From Eretmocerus hayati (taxonomy: Eukaryota > Arthropoda > Insecta > Hymenoptera > Aphelinidae): DNA of 64,000 bases. Shown here one piece after another: positions 37,567 to 49,800 of the stretch. Where the stretch lies: contig CM056744.1 of the NCBI GenBank assembly GCA_029851415.1, positions 104,131,338-104,195,337 on the forward strand, read 5' to 3'. Positions within the stretch are counted from its first letter, which is position 1. Each line of letters begins with the position of its first letter. The notes beneath the pieces are model-generated. The model worked only from the letters and a program-made list of their open reading frames with translations, ran no database searches and was not told where the DNA came from. Both the position numbers and the translations under genes were made by a program.

Positions 37567-37905
37567 ACTTACAAGGAAGGGGCCAGACTTTTGGATCACC
37601 AATCTTGTTTCAAATTTTTTTACAGTTTTTTATCACCTAGAATATGAAGAATCCAGAGTAACTCCGTCAAATGGGCCTCCTGTTCAAAGTTACAGCCCAT
37701 CACATTAACATTGCCCATATAGGCCCATGTTAAGAAGTGATATATATAGGTATACTGACAACGCTAACATTTTTGCTTGTAGCTCTGGACAGAAGGCCCA
37801 TTTGACGAAGTTACTCTGGATTCTTCATATTCTAGGTGACACAAAACTGTAAAAAAAATTTGGAAAGGATTGGTGATCCAAAGGTCACGTGCTCCCCTTG
37901 TTAGT
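37567..37905. mobile_element. 339 bp MITE of the ACTWACAAGG family
   Basis: The ends are ACTTACAAGG and CCTTGTTAGT. Inverted repeats of about 140 bp include TTTGGATCACCAATC and GAAGAATCCAGAGTAACTCC, present in both arms. The centre carries GGCCCATGTTAAGAAGTGAT, the same place where the 56702 copy is interrupted. This is the intact reference copy for the family. Confidence 0.8.
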
Positions 37906-39135
37906 CTATTTGTAAGAACATGTGTTAGCGGCAAAAATCTGAATTCGGCATTCTATGAAATGACAAGGCATTCCGCGAAATAACTAAGCTCTCCGACAGA
38001 ACCCGAAATAACTGAAAAAATCTTCAACATTCTGCGAAATGCTAAAAAGATTCCGACAGAAGTCGAATTGAAAACGAATAACGAATCTCTATGATAAAGT
38101 TCCATAAAATATGAGTAATCCCGCGCGAGAGCGGACAACGATTTGCAGACCTGTCTCAGATTGTTTTTTACCATGTTAATTTGACCCCTACGGGGTCCAA
38201 TAAAAATGTATTCATAACCCTAAGGAATATTTTTTTGATATGTCTGGAGGGTAAAATATCAATCTTTGTTCAGTAAAATCGGTCTAGTTCCGGTTTGACG
38301 CAAAATATGAACACGTGGTTGGCGGCATTCGACAGATCTCCGAAAATTCCATCGGGATACATATTGGCGAGTTCATCAGAAAGTTATGGATGCTCCCTAT
38401 GGACAAGAAGGTAGAAAACAGAAAAAATTCCTCAGAAACCCATCGTTGAATTCTGAAAATCCACATTTTGATGGAAAATTGCGTGATCTTCCCGAGGAAC
38501 TAGATCCGAACATTGGTTTTGGATTCTACACTATTCTTTCTACGTATTATTCATATTCTCAGCCCGTTAAGTTGAATGATGATTTTTCTGTGCATGCACA
38601 AGGATTTAGACTGCTAGAAACCATCCAGATGGAACGTCAAGAAAATTTTCCTTGAAAGTGAATACCTGGCAAAGTCATTTTGATGCAATGAAACCAAAGT
38701 TGGGAGGTGAGGACCATAATGACACCTCTACTTGAGTTGCGACACTAAGATTATGGGAAAATTGTCCAAGTCCCGCATGCCTCCTTTGCGCATATGTTTC
38801 ATCAACAAGGCATTGTAACTCATATCCTACTGCATCAAATTGCCTTTGCTAAGTCGTCAATCCGAAGGTCATATCCTTGGCTTCCTAGATGAATTGGTTT
38901 CACCAATTTTAATTCCTGCGCATACGCAGGAAAACTCATTGTTCCACCAAGGAGGCTGAGTATCAATAGAATGTGAGAAAACGGTGTGGAACCTAAGAAC
39001 TAAGTTCAGGACTATTTTCTCGTGGGAAAATTCGCAATTTTTTATCAAAATGTGGATTTTAAGATTCTCAAAAGAATGGGATCTTGAGAAATCAGATATT
39101 TTCTGTTTTTCACCAAAAAATCAGATATTTTCTGT
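37906..39135. other. No accepted gene
   Basis: A plus-strand frame is open from about 38302 to a TGA at 38655 (ATG at 38386, 89 codons). It has a protein-like composition but no domain, splice or homology clue. Otherwise AT-rich unannotatable sequence. Confidence 0.35.
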
Positions 39136-39175
39136 TCCCCCCCCCCTCGAGCTTTTTGCTCAAGGGGGGGGGGTG
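39136..39175. repeat. C9/G9 palindrome
   Basis: A C run and a G run flank CTCGAGCTTTTTGCTCAAG, giving a GC-capped hairpin about 40 bp long. Confidence 0.75.
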
Positions 39176-39357
39176 TCCATAATCTCGAGAAAAAGTCATC
39201 ATCTTTGAGGAACCTCACAAATGTTGCCAAGCGCGTGTTGTTATCTTGCTTCAAATTAGAACTACTTGGGTTTCATTGAAAAAAGATTAGTCTTTTTTTC
39301 CATCAAATACTATCAGAAAAATGTTACTCAAGACTATTATAGTACATTAAGCAACAA

Positions 39358-39600
39358 GGGTGGAAAGCGTGATTTCTGCACAAATCGTCGAAAAAGTGCG
39401 CGAAAGCTCTTTTCCACACGAGTTGGCGTGCGGAAAACACTTTTCCCGCACGTCGCTAAAGTTGACGAGTGCGGGAATGGTACATTCCCGCACGAGTCGG
39501 CTTTTAGCGACGTGCGGGAAAAGTGTTTTCCGCACGCCAACGAGTGTGGAAAAGAGCTTTCGCGCACGAATTCGACGATGAGTGCAGAAAGCTTCCACCC
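39358..39600. repeat. Near-perfect 243 bp hairpin of the GTGCGGAAA family
   Basis: Arms of about 120 bp (39358-39479 and 39481-39600) are reverse complements with few mismatches and almost no loop. They contain CGTGCGGAAAACACTTTTCC and TTAGCGACGTGCGGG. The same GTGCGGAAA / TTTCCGCAC words recur at 46636-46805, 50705-51110, 51076-51897 and 63068-63090, in different arrangements. No coding capacity. Confidence 0.85.
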
Positions 39601-40104
39601 GAGTTTCTTATACTATTTTTTGCAATTTTCGTGCGGAAAGTTGTCACACGGGTGAGTGAGATGGTTGGTATTCAAATTTCATTTGATCTCGCGTCATATC
39701 ATCCATTTTACGTGATGTTTTGGTTGAATGTATCTGCGGGACTGAATTCAGAATAGGCAAGTTGCACGTGGGAAGATTATCAAACTGTTAGTATCTTGAT
39801 CGATACTCATCCGTGTCATTTAAATCCCACGGGTGTTGTTAGTTTAGTAGATTTTGCATGATTATATTTGGAACGGGTATGGGTGTTATAGTTTTAATGA
39901 CAAGAGGGGTTGTAGCTTTCATTTTCACTCGTTCTTTATTTCTTGACAGATAATTCTCTTTCAAATGTTTTAGCCTCATTCATAACATGATCTGGATTTT
40001 TCGCATCACTTTGTTTATGTGAGACGTATAATCTAATTTTAGGTGACATAAAACTGTGTACATTAGATCTTAAATATGAGATCGCAGTCAAGCATCGACT
40101 GTGA

Positions 40105-40390
40105 TAGGCAATCAAAGTAATTGAATAACAATTAAGTACAATTTTCTGTGGGCGCAATAAAATGAAGATATTTTCATTTAATTTCAAAATTTGACACACC
40201 CACATATACAGAAATGACATCGAAAATAAAGCAATTTAAATGTAAGAACTCATTTTGAATTAAATACAATTACCGTGGGCACAATAGTGTAAAGATAGTT
40301 TGATTTCGTTTCAAAATCCAACACACCCACCTATAGAGATGAAATGAAAAATAAAGCAATTTAAATGTAAAAACTCATTTTGCCAAATGT
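40105..40390. repeat. Two tandem copies of a 125 bp unit
   Basis: AAATAAAGCAATTTAAATGT recurs 125 bp apart (about 40224 and 40349), and the flanking CACACCCAC and GTGGGC words repeat in step. It lies just beyond the 3' end of the minus-strand recombinase paralogue. Confidence 0.8.
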
Positions 40391-40590
40391 GACAGAAAAT
40401 AACATCTGTTTTGAACGATAATAAAATTAGTGTCATAGGATTGAGCCCTATTTCAATCAAAACAATACAATTTTGAAATGTTTCGCATCTCAGTCATTGG
40501 AGAATGCAAAATTCAATTAAAGTTGAATCAACCATCCAAAGCAGGAACAGATGCTATCTGAATCAAAACTCGAGGGATCTTGTCTTCATC

Positions 40591-41748
40591 CTATTGGATA
40601 TACAGTAAAGTAGCTAGGTTGTGTCCAGCATTTGCCAATAATGCGTGTGATGTTTTGCGAAATACATGACTTGTATATGTTTCTGGGTTTGGCAGTTGGA
40701 GGTATTCAGCCATCCTTCTCGGCATTCTTCCAATTTTCATAATACTCATCTTCTGTGGAGTACATCGCCCATTTTGATAGTTGATGAAGAGGAAGTCATG
40801 TTGAGTACCCTCCGGTCTCATTTGAATATACTGTTGGACTATTTCTTTCCATGGTGTGTTTACTGAGAATGTTCTAGCTATACTCTTTTTGATTTGAGGT
40901 ATTGTGATCATCAAACTTGTTTCTCTCACAGTGATATGTGCCAGTGTCATGTCAAATAGTTGTATCCTCTGGCACGCTCCCATTATACTCAATACAGCAG
41001 CAACCTGCAACAAGAGTGAGAGTAAGTAAACATTACAAACAAGTCATTGCTACAGGATGATCCCATTCATATTTTTGTATTCAGAGTATTTTATGTGGAA
41101 GAGAAAGTGATAACTAAGTCTGTTTTGTTCTGACATATAAGACCGGTAAGTGATGAAACATGCTTACTTGGTTATTTCTCATGATTCTGATGACTGCTTG
41201 AACTATAGATTTGATAATATAAGATCGAGTGGTTGATTTTTTTGCTCAAAAAATTGTTACGTGTGGTGATCTATTGAGAGATCGGAAGGGAAAGAAAATC
41301 ATGCTGTACACTGAATGATGGAATGCGCTTACATCCATTTACCATACATATGGGAATAGTCATATAATAGGTTGTAATGCTGTGATTCACATTGAGTTCA
41401 TATGGAATTGATGCAATTTAGTCAAAAATATCCAGCATTCAGAAAATACACTGATTCTTGATACTTGATACAAGAGTATTCTGGATGAGTTGTCATGCAA
41501 TACTCGTATGCCAAATTTGTCAACTTTACCTTGACATCCAAATATTCGTTATCAGGAGCTCCTGTTAGGAAGGATTGTAATTGGACTGATGTGAACGCCT
41601 TAGCACATTTTGCTCTAGGATAATTCTTGTTGATTTCCATGAGTCTCTCTATGGCTAATCGCGGTCTTGGGTTATCGGCGTGGGGCAGATAATTTTGCTC
41701 GCGGCTTCCTCGAGGTAACCTCACATTTTCGTCTCTCTCACTCGCCAT
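40591..41748 (-). CDS. Truncated Crypton-like tyrosine recombinase paralogue, two exons
   Basis: Exon 1 is 41530-41748 (ATG to GTAAAG donor, 73 codons) and exon 2 is 40591-41004 (after TTGCAG, 137 codons plus stop). The intron is phase 0 at the same place (after DVK) as in the divergent gene at 42346. Exon 2 aligns without gaps to that gene for 133 residues; I count 75 identities. The catalytic arginine is glutamine (GACQRIQL against GACRREEL). The HxxR box is kept (SHVFRKT). The protein stops at LLYIQ, before the RHGGW and active-site tyrosine segment. Exon 1 keeps only the last ~30 conserved residues, so the N-terminal DNA-binding part is mostly gone. Both exons and both splice sites are undamaged, which is unusual for a dead transposon copy. 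It cannot recombine DNA by the known mechanism; it could be a co-opted DNA-binding or dimerising protein, or a recently silenced copy. Confidence 0.7.
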
Positions 41749-42345
41749 TGTCTTCGTTATCAAAAAATATTGTAGCAACAGGATCACAGGATCTGCAACA
41801 ATTTGATCATTAACAGCTGTTTCGTAGCACCAGCTATATCGCGACTGTTTTTTTTTTCGTCGAGCGGCAGCGGGTGGGTGGCCATCTCAATCCAACGCCA
41901 TATTTCAATCACAAAATGTTCACTACAGCTGTCAATTTTCGTTACCTGTCTTTTTGTTACAAGGTATGCTGGTTTTGCGAATTTAAGATTCGTAAACAAT
42001 CTCGAACTTTCGTTGCGCCGAATGATTTTGAAAAAGGCCGTTGTTGATTCCACAATCTTTGCCTGCATGTATTAGTGAATGTGGGAGTTAGTTCATGTTT
42101 TCCCCGCGGAGTGCGCATCAGCGAAATCGTTATGGTTCAAATCAAATACGATGGAATGACCGGCTATATCTCTATAAATTTCCCGCCTAACTCGACAGAA
42201 CGACGCCAACCGCCATCAACCGCCAAATGATGACGCCAACGCAATCAATCAGAAAAGTTCGGAGCAAATTGTAATATAGCAAATCGAGGTGTCTCGTGTG
42301 TGATATTCAAGTTTAAACCATCTTTTGAACAATCAAGTGGATATA
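41749..42345. promoter_or_regulatory. Shared 5' region of the divergent recombinase genes
   Basis: About 600 bp separate the two ATGs. CTATAAATTT at about 42170 is a TATA-like site for the plus gene. A T-rich and CpG-containing block lies near 41845-41885. No terminal repeats bound the pair, so the start sites of transcription are inferred only from position. Confidence 0.4.
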
Positions 42346-43803
42346 ATGGCGAGTAGAAGTGACGATGAAGAAGATTTTGGTCTACCTCAGCACATCCTTG
42401 ATGCCGCCCGAGATGCAGTTGAAAGCTGCTTACCGAAGAAATCCAGACCGAAGTACGAGAAAGAGTACGAGACTTTCGTCAACTGGAAGCTAAAAAGCAT
42501 TAACAAACCCGGCATTAAAACAACCGAGCCATTGATGTTAGCTTATTTTAGCAAATTGGTATCCGATGGATTGGTCGTATCAACTCTGTGGTCCAAGTGG
42601 TCAATGCTTAAAACGATGATCCAGAGCCGCGAGGACGTCGACATTTCTACTTTTATTAAATTAAAGCGGTTGTTGAAGGAAAGGAAAGAAGGCTATCGAG
42701 TTAAACAAGCTGCAGCCTTTTGCACGGAAGAATTGAAAAAATTTCTGACAAAAGCTCCCGATGCCGAATATCTCGATGTCAAGGTAAAGTAGAGGAAGTG
42801 TGGTTTATAAACAGTGCATGTCAATACTCTCAAGTCCATTCAAAATTTTTAGATATTGAATATTCCCAACGATTAACTGAAGGTACATACTAAATCTATT
42901 TGGACAGCTGAACCATGTAACTATTTTTATATACATGTGTGATCAAATCCACGTACCTTGAATCTGATGTTTTGTGTGTAGCATCCATTTTTATACTCTG
43001 TTTCCTACGATAACCATCACGAGTAAGCACTATTTCAGAAAAAAAAATCAACAACTAAGTTATCGTAAAAAAATTTGGTTTGCGGCTTCATCAAAATCAG
43101 TGTATTAATGAGGCTCACATGTCTCATTCATTACCAGTTCTCATGTATCAAATCTGTTCTTGATCTTGATACTTTGTCTTGTATGCAATATTTTGATATT
43201 AATATCATGATTCCAAGTTTGCGTAAAGCATTGATTTGTTGGAAAATCCTTATACTCTTGTTTCTGTTCCAGGTTGCTGTGTTGCTAGGTATTCTGGGAG
43301 CATGTCGAAGAGAAGAATTAAAGAATATGCTCCTGGCTGATATTTTAATCGAACAGGACAGTCTCATCATAACTATACCACAAACTAAAACTGGTATAGT
43401 CAGGACATTTGCAGTCAACGTACCATGGAAGGATTTGGTTTTGAGATATATTTCTCTGAGGCCAAAGAATATTAAACACGATTCTCTTTTCATCAACTAC
43501 CAGAATGGCAAATGTACCTCACAACCAATGGGAATCAACAAGCTTGGAGGAATGCCCCAGAAGGTGGCCAAGTATCTCAATTTGAAGAACCCTGAAAGAT
43601 ATACAGGGCATGCGTTTCGTAGAACATCAGCTACTTTTTTGGCTGATGCTGGTGCAAGCTTGACCACTTTGAAACGGCATGGTGGGTGGCGTTCAGATGC
43701 TACAGCAGAAGCATATATTGCAGATTCTAGAGCAAACAAACGCAAGATTGGAGACCAGATAGGCGGTTGTTTACTTGATGAAGAATCCTGTGATACTAGC
43801 TAA
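42346..43803 (+). CDS. Crypton-like tyrosine recombinase, two exons, catalytic set complete
   Basis: Exon 1 is 42346-42783 (146 codons; donor GTAAAG) and exon 2 is 43273-43803 (acceptor TTCCAG; 176 codons and TAA). The joined protein has 322 residues, phase 0. Exon 1 is a charged helical N-terminal part with a SAM-like core-binding domain (YETFVNWK, LMLAYFSKL). Exon 2 is the catalytic domain: Arg158 in GACRREEL, Lys185 in TKTG, His259 and Arg262 in GHAFRRT, His282 and Trp285 in RHGGW, and Tyr294 in AEAYI. All residues needed for strand exchange are there. The HAFRR and KRHGGWRS boxes match the insect recombinase proteins related to Cryptons and ZMYM-type domesticates. Family members cut and paste DNA through a covalent 3'-phosphotyrosine. 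The ATG at 42346 is chosen because it is the first ATG of the open frame. The frame continues after the stop (see 43804). Confidence 0.8.
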
Positions 43804-43998
43804 GCTAAAATGATGAAAACTATCAATATCCCAAGCACAGAGAGCACAGTCAGCGGAAATGCAGGATCTTCCACTTTAATCCAAGCAGGACCTTCGCATC
43901 AACCAACTTTTGCTGGATCCGCAAACCCATCCAACTTTGCTGGGTCTTTGCAGCGATCAGCTCCTTCTTCTATGAACATAATCTTCAACTGGTAGAGT
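43804..43998 (+). other. In-frame extension after the recombinase stop codon
   Basis: Directly after TAA (43801-43803) the same frame stays open to about 43995. It has a Ser/Gly/Pro-rich tail (STESTVSGNAGSSTL, PSNFAGSLQRSAPSS) and ends SSMNIIFNW. Related insect recombinases commonly have a low-complexity tail ending in a short Asn/Phe/Ile-rich motif, so this looks like the original C-terminus. The stop may be a recent nonsense mutation or be read through. Confidence 0.5.
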
Positions 43999-45067
43999 GG
44001 GACCTATGAGAATGGAGGTGAAGTCTTGTACAGTAACAAGTTTAAATTCGACTGATATTTTATAATGATCTATGAAAATTAGGATTTGATGACTGAGTTT
44101 TGTTCAATAATTGAAATTTGATAAGTGTTCAAAATGTCATCATTTTGTCTAAATGTGCAGTTTAATCCAATCATTGGAACACTTCCTGCAGCTTCTAGAA
44201 TGTGTTTGTTGTTCTATTAAAGATGCCCACTGGATCAATCCAAATTCAATGTTTCCTTTGGGGATTGGTGGAACCATATGATTGGTTTGTAGATACCATA
44301 TCCTCATTCTAATACATTACAAACAGATGAGTCTTCGCTGTTGAGTGTTTCACTACTTATAGTTTTGACATTATAACATATTTCATTTTGATCTCAGGGT
44401 TTACTTTCATCAAAGAGTTGAATACTATTGATTGTTGCTTTATTTATAAATGTGCTCAAAAGTGAGAGCCACACAAACATAATAGGATAATATGTTATGG
44501 GAGAAATGATTCAGATTGAGTTTCTTTATTGTTCATCAGTTATAATTCTTCTAATGATTCACTCTTTGAATTCAAATTAAGATTTAGTTATCAATTAGAC
44601 TTGTATTAAGACTGAGTAAAATGTAATCATATGTAGACAAGTTTGGTTTTTATTTTTTATGAGTACTCGAATTGCTGACATTTATTTTCAAATTACAAAT
44701 ACACAATGTTAGTATGTTACACGAAGTCAGTACACAAATATGATACAGATTAATTAATAATGATCATCCAAATATTGTTAAATGTGATCAAAGTTGAAGA
44801 ATTAATAAAAATTGTTCAGAATAGAATGTTATCGATTTCACTTATTGTAAGACACATTGTTCGTACCTGTATTTTGGTGGAGGTCTGCCATCAACAGAAA
44901 GTATATAAACATTTTTAGCTCATTTCAAGGATAGTGGGGACAAATCTCTGGAATTTTTTGTAATTAGAATCCAAATTTTGGACTTCAGGAAAAAAATTTG
45001 ATATGAAGAATAAGTTTGAAAAAAATGAATTATAAGTGTGAAAACCTCACTTCCTAACAGAGATTTT
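43999..45067. other. No gene recognised; likely 3' flank
   Basis: AT-rich sequence after the recombinase gene, with AATAAA-like sites such as at about 44803. No motif was found. Confidence 0.4.
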
Positions 45068-45322
45068 TCAACTCTCCTTTCTAGACATTGTCTCTTCAAT
45101 ATATCTTCTAGCAACAGAGGCTGAATTCCAGACACGATAGTTGATTGCAGCCTCTGGGTTGGCTGGGACCGATGCTGGGTGGAGTGAATCTGCATCTGGT
45201 AGACTTCTTGCATAGTAATTGGTTCCACATTGGACTGCATACTGATAGGCGTTGAGCATGAAAATCCTTGCTGTTTGTAGGATCTCAACCAGTGCCGAGT
45301 ATTTTGAACATAAGGTTTCTAG
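45068..45322 (-). pseudogene. Possible C-terminal exon remnant of a third recombinase copy
   Basis: A minus-strand frame ends VWNSASVARRYIEETMSRKES. Its W-x-S-x(3)-A-x(2)-YI-x-(E/D)-(S/T) spacing matches the GGWRSDATAEAYIADSRANK end of the gene at 42346, including the tyrosine. An acceptor-like TTCTAG at about 45323 precedes it. The ~55 residues before this motif do not match the family, and a second frame is also open across the region, so the assignment rests on one short motif. Confidence 0.3.
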
Positions 45323-45934
45323 AAGATGACAGTGATTATATTTTTTGAGATATCTACATTCATCATCCAAATGAAATCACTTTACCTTTCAATCTTGTCC
45401 AATTAAAAGTTATCATCTTATTAATTGTAATCTCAATCCAGTTGACGGTGAAAGGAACTAGAATCAGAATGATTAAGATTTCAACTCTATCAGAAAAATT
45501 TTAGACGAATCAAACGTCAAGAATTGTTTGAAACAATGATTTGATGACTCACCTAGTAATAGTGATCAAATTATGGGCCAAAAGTGGACCTGTGATCGAT
45601 GTGACACGATAAGAAGGCGAAGATGGACGGCTATAACAACCAGGTTTATTGGCCGCAACCGACAGTTGTAAGCAACGGAGCGACAGTTGTTGCGAATGAT
45701 TTCGAAATTGGAACGTCGCATCGATCTATCAAAAGCGTACACTTACCGCATGGCACGGTTTTTCTGATTACACCTCACTCTGTTTTGAGTATTTCGATGA
45801 ACGTCAGATGCATTCTCGCAAAACGTTTATAAATGTATATAAGAAGCAGAAGAAATCTTCAGCATCATATGCAGGAGCAGTAGTCATAAGTCAGCACAGC
45901 AGTCGTGATGCAGCGGTGAGAAGCGGTGAGGGCC

Positions 45935-46000
45935 CGGGGGGGGGGGGGTGCTCGGGCGCAGGGAAGCGGGGGGGTCCGGGGGGGCGCAGCCCCCCCGACT
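45935..46000 (+). repeat. G-tract cluster (G-quadruplex potential)
   Basis: Four or more runs of 5-12 G lie within 65 bp, followed by a GGGGGGGCGCAGCCCCCCC palindrome. The ~100 bp around it is far more GC-rich than its surroundings. It could be an element end or a structure-forming site. Confidence 0.6.
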
Positions 46001-46456
46001 TGGAAAAAATTCTCTGTGGTTCTTTAAGAATCTTGTTATGATTTTATAGAGAGTGTGCATACTGCGTATTTTGCCGCCCTCAAGATTTGTCTTCGCAAGT
46101 CTGTAACCACAGGCTACGGTGACTATATTAATACGAATAGTGGCGATACATATGATGAGATCTGATATGGGCAATGAATTTACCCTGTATGCCGCGTATG
46201 CCAGCACTCTCTATAATCAAAGTTTCTCGGATATTGAGATTCAGCGAACACCGTCGACAGTATTATTATCGCTTTGCGCAATTTAGAGTCGGACAACCAG
46301 CTCTCGATGTTCTTTGAATTCTTCTCGAAGGCAGTATCTTGTCAATGTTTTGCAATCATTTCATAATTTTTCTTCTCCGCAAGCCTGTTACAGATGTCAC
46401 AGTATTTTTTCAATAATACGGAATGTAGTAAATATTATAAGAATCCGGTCCGGAAC

Positions 46457-46522
46457 GAGAATCGACCCTCGCCTTGGCATAAGCTATACAACAGGACCGA
46501 GAATCGACCCTCGCCTTGGCGT
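46457..46522. repeat. 42 bp direct repeat, two units
   Basis: GAGAATCGACCCTCGCCTTGGC occurs at 46457 and 46499, with AAGC following each. Confidence 0.8.
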
Positions 46523-46635
46523 AAGCCAACAGGAGGGTGTAAGCTAACACATACGTTATTTTTCGTCCGAGTTGATAGGCTGTTCTCAAGATTCATCAAA
46601 TATAGAGCAAGAGGACGCATCCTTCTCCTGCATAG

Positions 46636-46805
46636 CTAAGCGACGTGCGGAAAACGCCATTCCCGCACGGCAAACTGTGCGGAAAACGTCATTCCCACAC
46701 GGGCGACTGTGCGGAAATGCTACTTTCCGCACACTTGCAGTTAAGCGACGTGCGGAAATGCATTCCCGCACTCATTCCCGCACCGACAACCGTGCGGAAA
46801 CGACC
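46636..46805. repeat. Array of GTGCGGAAA / TTTCCGCAC modules
   Basis: At least six GTGCGGAAA words and several CATTCCCGCAC complements alternate over 170 bp, bounded on the left and again at about 46743 by AAGCGACGTGCGGAAA. It is the same word family as the 39358-39600 hairpin, but here arranged as short alternating inverted pairs. Confidence 0.75.
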
Positions 46806-46829
46806 TATTTCCATTCAACTTTACGCACA

Positions 46830-49800
46830 AAATTGCAAAAAATCATTTTTTTTGGATTCCATTGGGAGAGGAAATTTCATGTCGAGTCAAATGAACGGGG
46901 TTGAAAAACAATCTGAGACATCAGGTCTGCAATTCTTTGTTCGCTTCTGCGCGGGATTATACATCATTGTAGATCTTCCACATTGAAATATGTATTCTAT
47001 TCAATTTCGACTTCTATTGGAATCCGAAATGCCGGAGATGCTTTTAGTTATTTCGAGTTTTTCCGGGGAGCTAAGTCATTTTGGTAAACGCCTAGGCATC
47101 GCAAAAAATGCCGATTCTCGAATTTTGCCAGTAACATGGACATATTTATGATTTTTTGACATGAGTTGTTACTTGGAAATTCCTCAACTTTCAGGAGACA
47201 AGGCGTTTGAGATACCTTCATGACGTAGTTAATCTACTATCAGCAATCAAGATAGATTTGTTCAACAAGCTCAACACCAAAACGATAGTTAAGCCCATCG
47301 CAATTTCTATACTACTGCGTACAAATCTATGGATCAATTCAGAAAATTGGATTAGGACCTAAGAAATGGAGATTATTTCAAAAATACTGATTATGATCCA
47401 AGTTCCGGTTCTACTTCATTTCAAGACCAATTTTCCGAGTTTTTGGTTTCGTGAATGAATGTGCCACGATGAATTCTGTATCATGGCACACAATACAAAA
47501 ATATCCTAGGACATCACCCCTTTATCAAAAACTCACTATGAAGTCAGTGAGGCGTCATGGCTCCCGAGCAGGTTGCATTTCGGTATCCAACCCGGCAAAT
47601 GCTTCCAAAAAATGCATGGAAACAAATTCTAACGGTAACAAAAGTTGATGGGCAATCAACTATCTCTCGTTATTTTTTCGAATAAGCTCACGACCAATTG
47701 ATCATTTTTCGCTCTACGCAATCATTCTTCGAATCGTTCCAACTTCGAACATTCAAATGCAGGCTTTGAAAATTTGAGCTTTATTGTCTAGGTGAGTGAT
47801 CTCTATTCAAATTCTTTTTTAACGTGGAAGTCATGATATGTTCTTCGGACGTGCGGCAGCGTGGATTCTGCGTCGTTCAGTTATCTCGTGAAATATTCTT
47901 ATCTCTCACGGGATATGAAATGTTCCTTTCCCTTCAATTTTGACATTTGACTTATTCCAGAACCGGTAATCAGTGAATTACTCGCATCTCTCGTAGAGAT
48001 TGGAGAAAGAAGAGGACCAGTCACCAGAACGGATCGTATGCATTGACTGTATCAATTTGCCCCCATCAGTCTTGAGTACAAAGCCGTTACTCTTCACAGT
48101 ATGCCTTTAGAGGAATGCAGTCATTATATCTGCATCACTTCAACTGTTCAGTGCCGATAACACACTAGTTAAAGCCGAATATCTCGTAAAGCTCGAACAG
48201 AAAAAAAATTAGAACAAATAGGCAAATCTCGCATCCAAATTGCGAGCCATCAATCAGCCCCCGTTCCGTAGACATTCAAAGAACATTTCAGTTATATCTG
48301 TTACTCTATAGGCGAGGGGGTTAAGAGGGGGGGGGGGGTCCCTGTAACCCTGAGCTGAGTTAGTCCGAGATTTAACGCGTATCACGTTTCACGTGACAGG
48401 ATTATCGGATTATCTCGGACAGCAGTGCAGTATAGCATCAGGCTTCACCTCTGCTCTCACCTCTAAAACAGTCTGGCACATAAGAAAAATTAGCCATTGC
48501 AAAAGCTTTGGACGTTCATGTATGGGTACTCAAGGGGATAATGGAGAAAGAGTGTAACGATAATGTCTGATTATCTATATAGTCACGTGAGCTCGAGAGA
48601 GAAGCTGGGCATTTACGTATTTCAGTTGTCTCTAAAATAATGTGGACGCTTATTCAGTGGAACAATATAGTGCTCCGAATGAAGTTTGTAATTTCTGATG
48701 ATCTGCAATTTGTTTTGGAAATTTGATGATTTTTGCTGCACCACTGGCTGTCATACTAGTTGTGCATATGTAATAAGGAATTAAAATCCTGGTGGGATGG
48801 TAAAACTATCTTCCTCGCTCTGTTTGTGCTCATTTAATTCTGGATTTTGTTAATGCGCGGATTTGGGAAGAACCAGGTATCATTGCCTGTACGAAATTGA
48901 ATCAATGCTGAATACTGGATTCCTATCGTCAATATATCGAGAGATATTGAAGGATGATACTAAACCCCTATCTTTTTAGTTTACGAGGAAAATTGGATGT
49001 GAGTTTCTGAACATTGGCTTGATGGAAACTCTCTAATATATCCTAAGATTTCGACGAGGAGGTGCATCTCATTAGGAATTCCTGCGATGCAGGGTATGAG
49101 AAAAATGCTTCGTTAAGCTTCATCACCTCAGCCCTTCTCCAATCATCTAATTTCAATTGATTTCAAAATAGAGAGATCAATGAAAATTCCGTATGTACCA
49201 ATCGATTTGAAATGGTAATAGGTGATACAGGCATGTTGGCTAGATTATAACTTGAAAAATATTCTGATGATATTACATTTTGAAAATGATCTCGGGGTGA
49301 GGATGTTGCATCTCGGATGAGTATGGTCAGAATTCGAATGCATTGAAACGTGAAATGCAAAGAAATGTTTGATCGAATAAAGGGAGAGAGATTTTGAGAT
49401 TTGGTAGTTATTGATCAAACGGTTGAGGATTGGTGGTGAAGGATGTGATGAAATTATAGGAGGGAATTCAATTCGATTTTATGAGAATTGGCGAGGCTCA
49501 CGAGCTAATCGGCAAAATAAGTTCTGATGAACTAATCTAACCACCTCCTGACTTTGAAGAATTTCTTGGAAAAATTATCGACCGAACCGTTGAAGAGTTT
49601 CCGAATGATATAGGAGAGACAGGTGAAAGACTGGTATTTCCAAATTAGGGGAATAGATGAAAATCCTGTATCAACCAATCACTCCAGAATGGCGTCAAAT
49701 ATTACGAAGAGAGAGTCTAAATTCCCAATTGGAGGGAGATTGATAATTTGGTATCTGGACCAACACTGCAAAAAAGCATGTTGAATTCTGGACAAAATTA

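Noticed and set aside
38302..38655. 118-codon plus-strand open frame with protein-like composition
   Set aside because: No domain, no splice or promoter support, and a second frame is also open over part of it.
46314..46986. Frames of 77-113 codons with repeated FPHGKLCGK-like text
   Set aside because: They are translations of the GTGCGGAAA module array in different registers.
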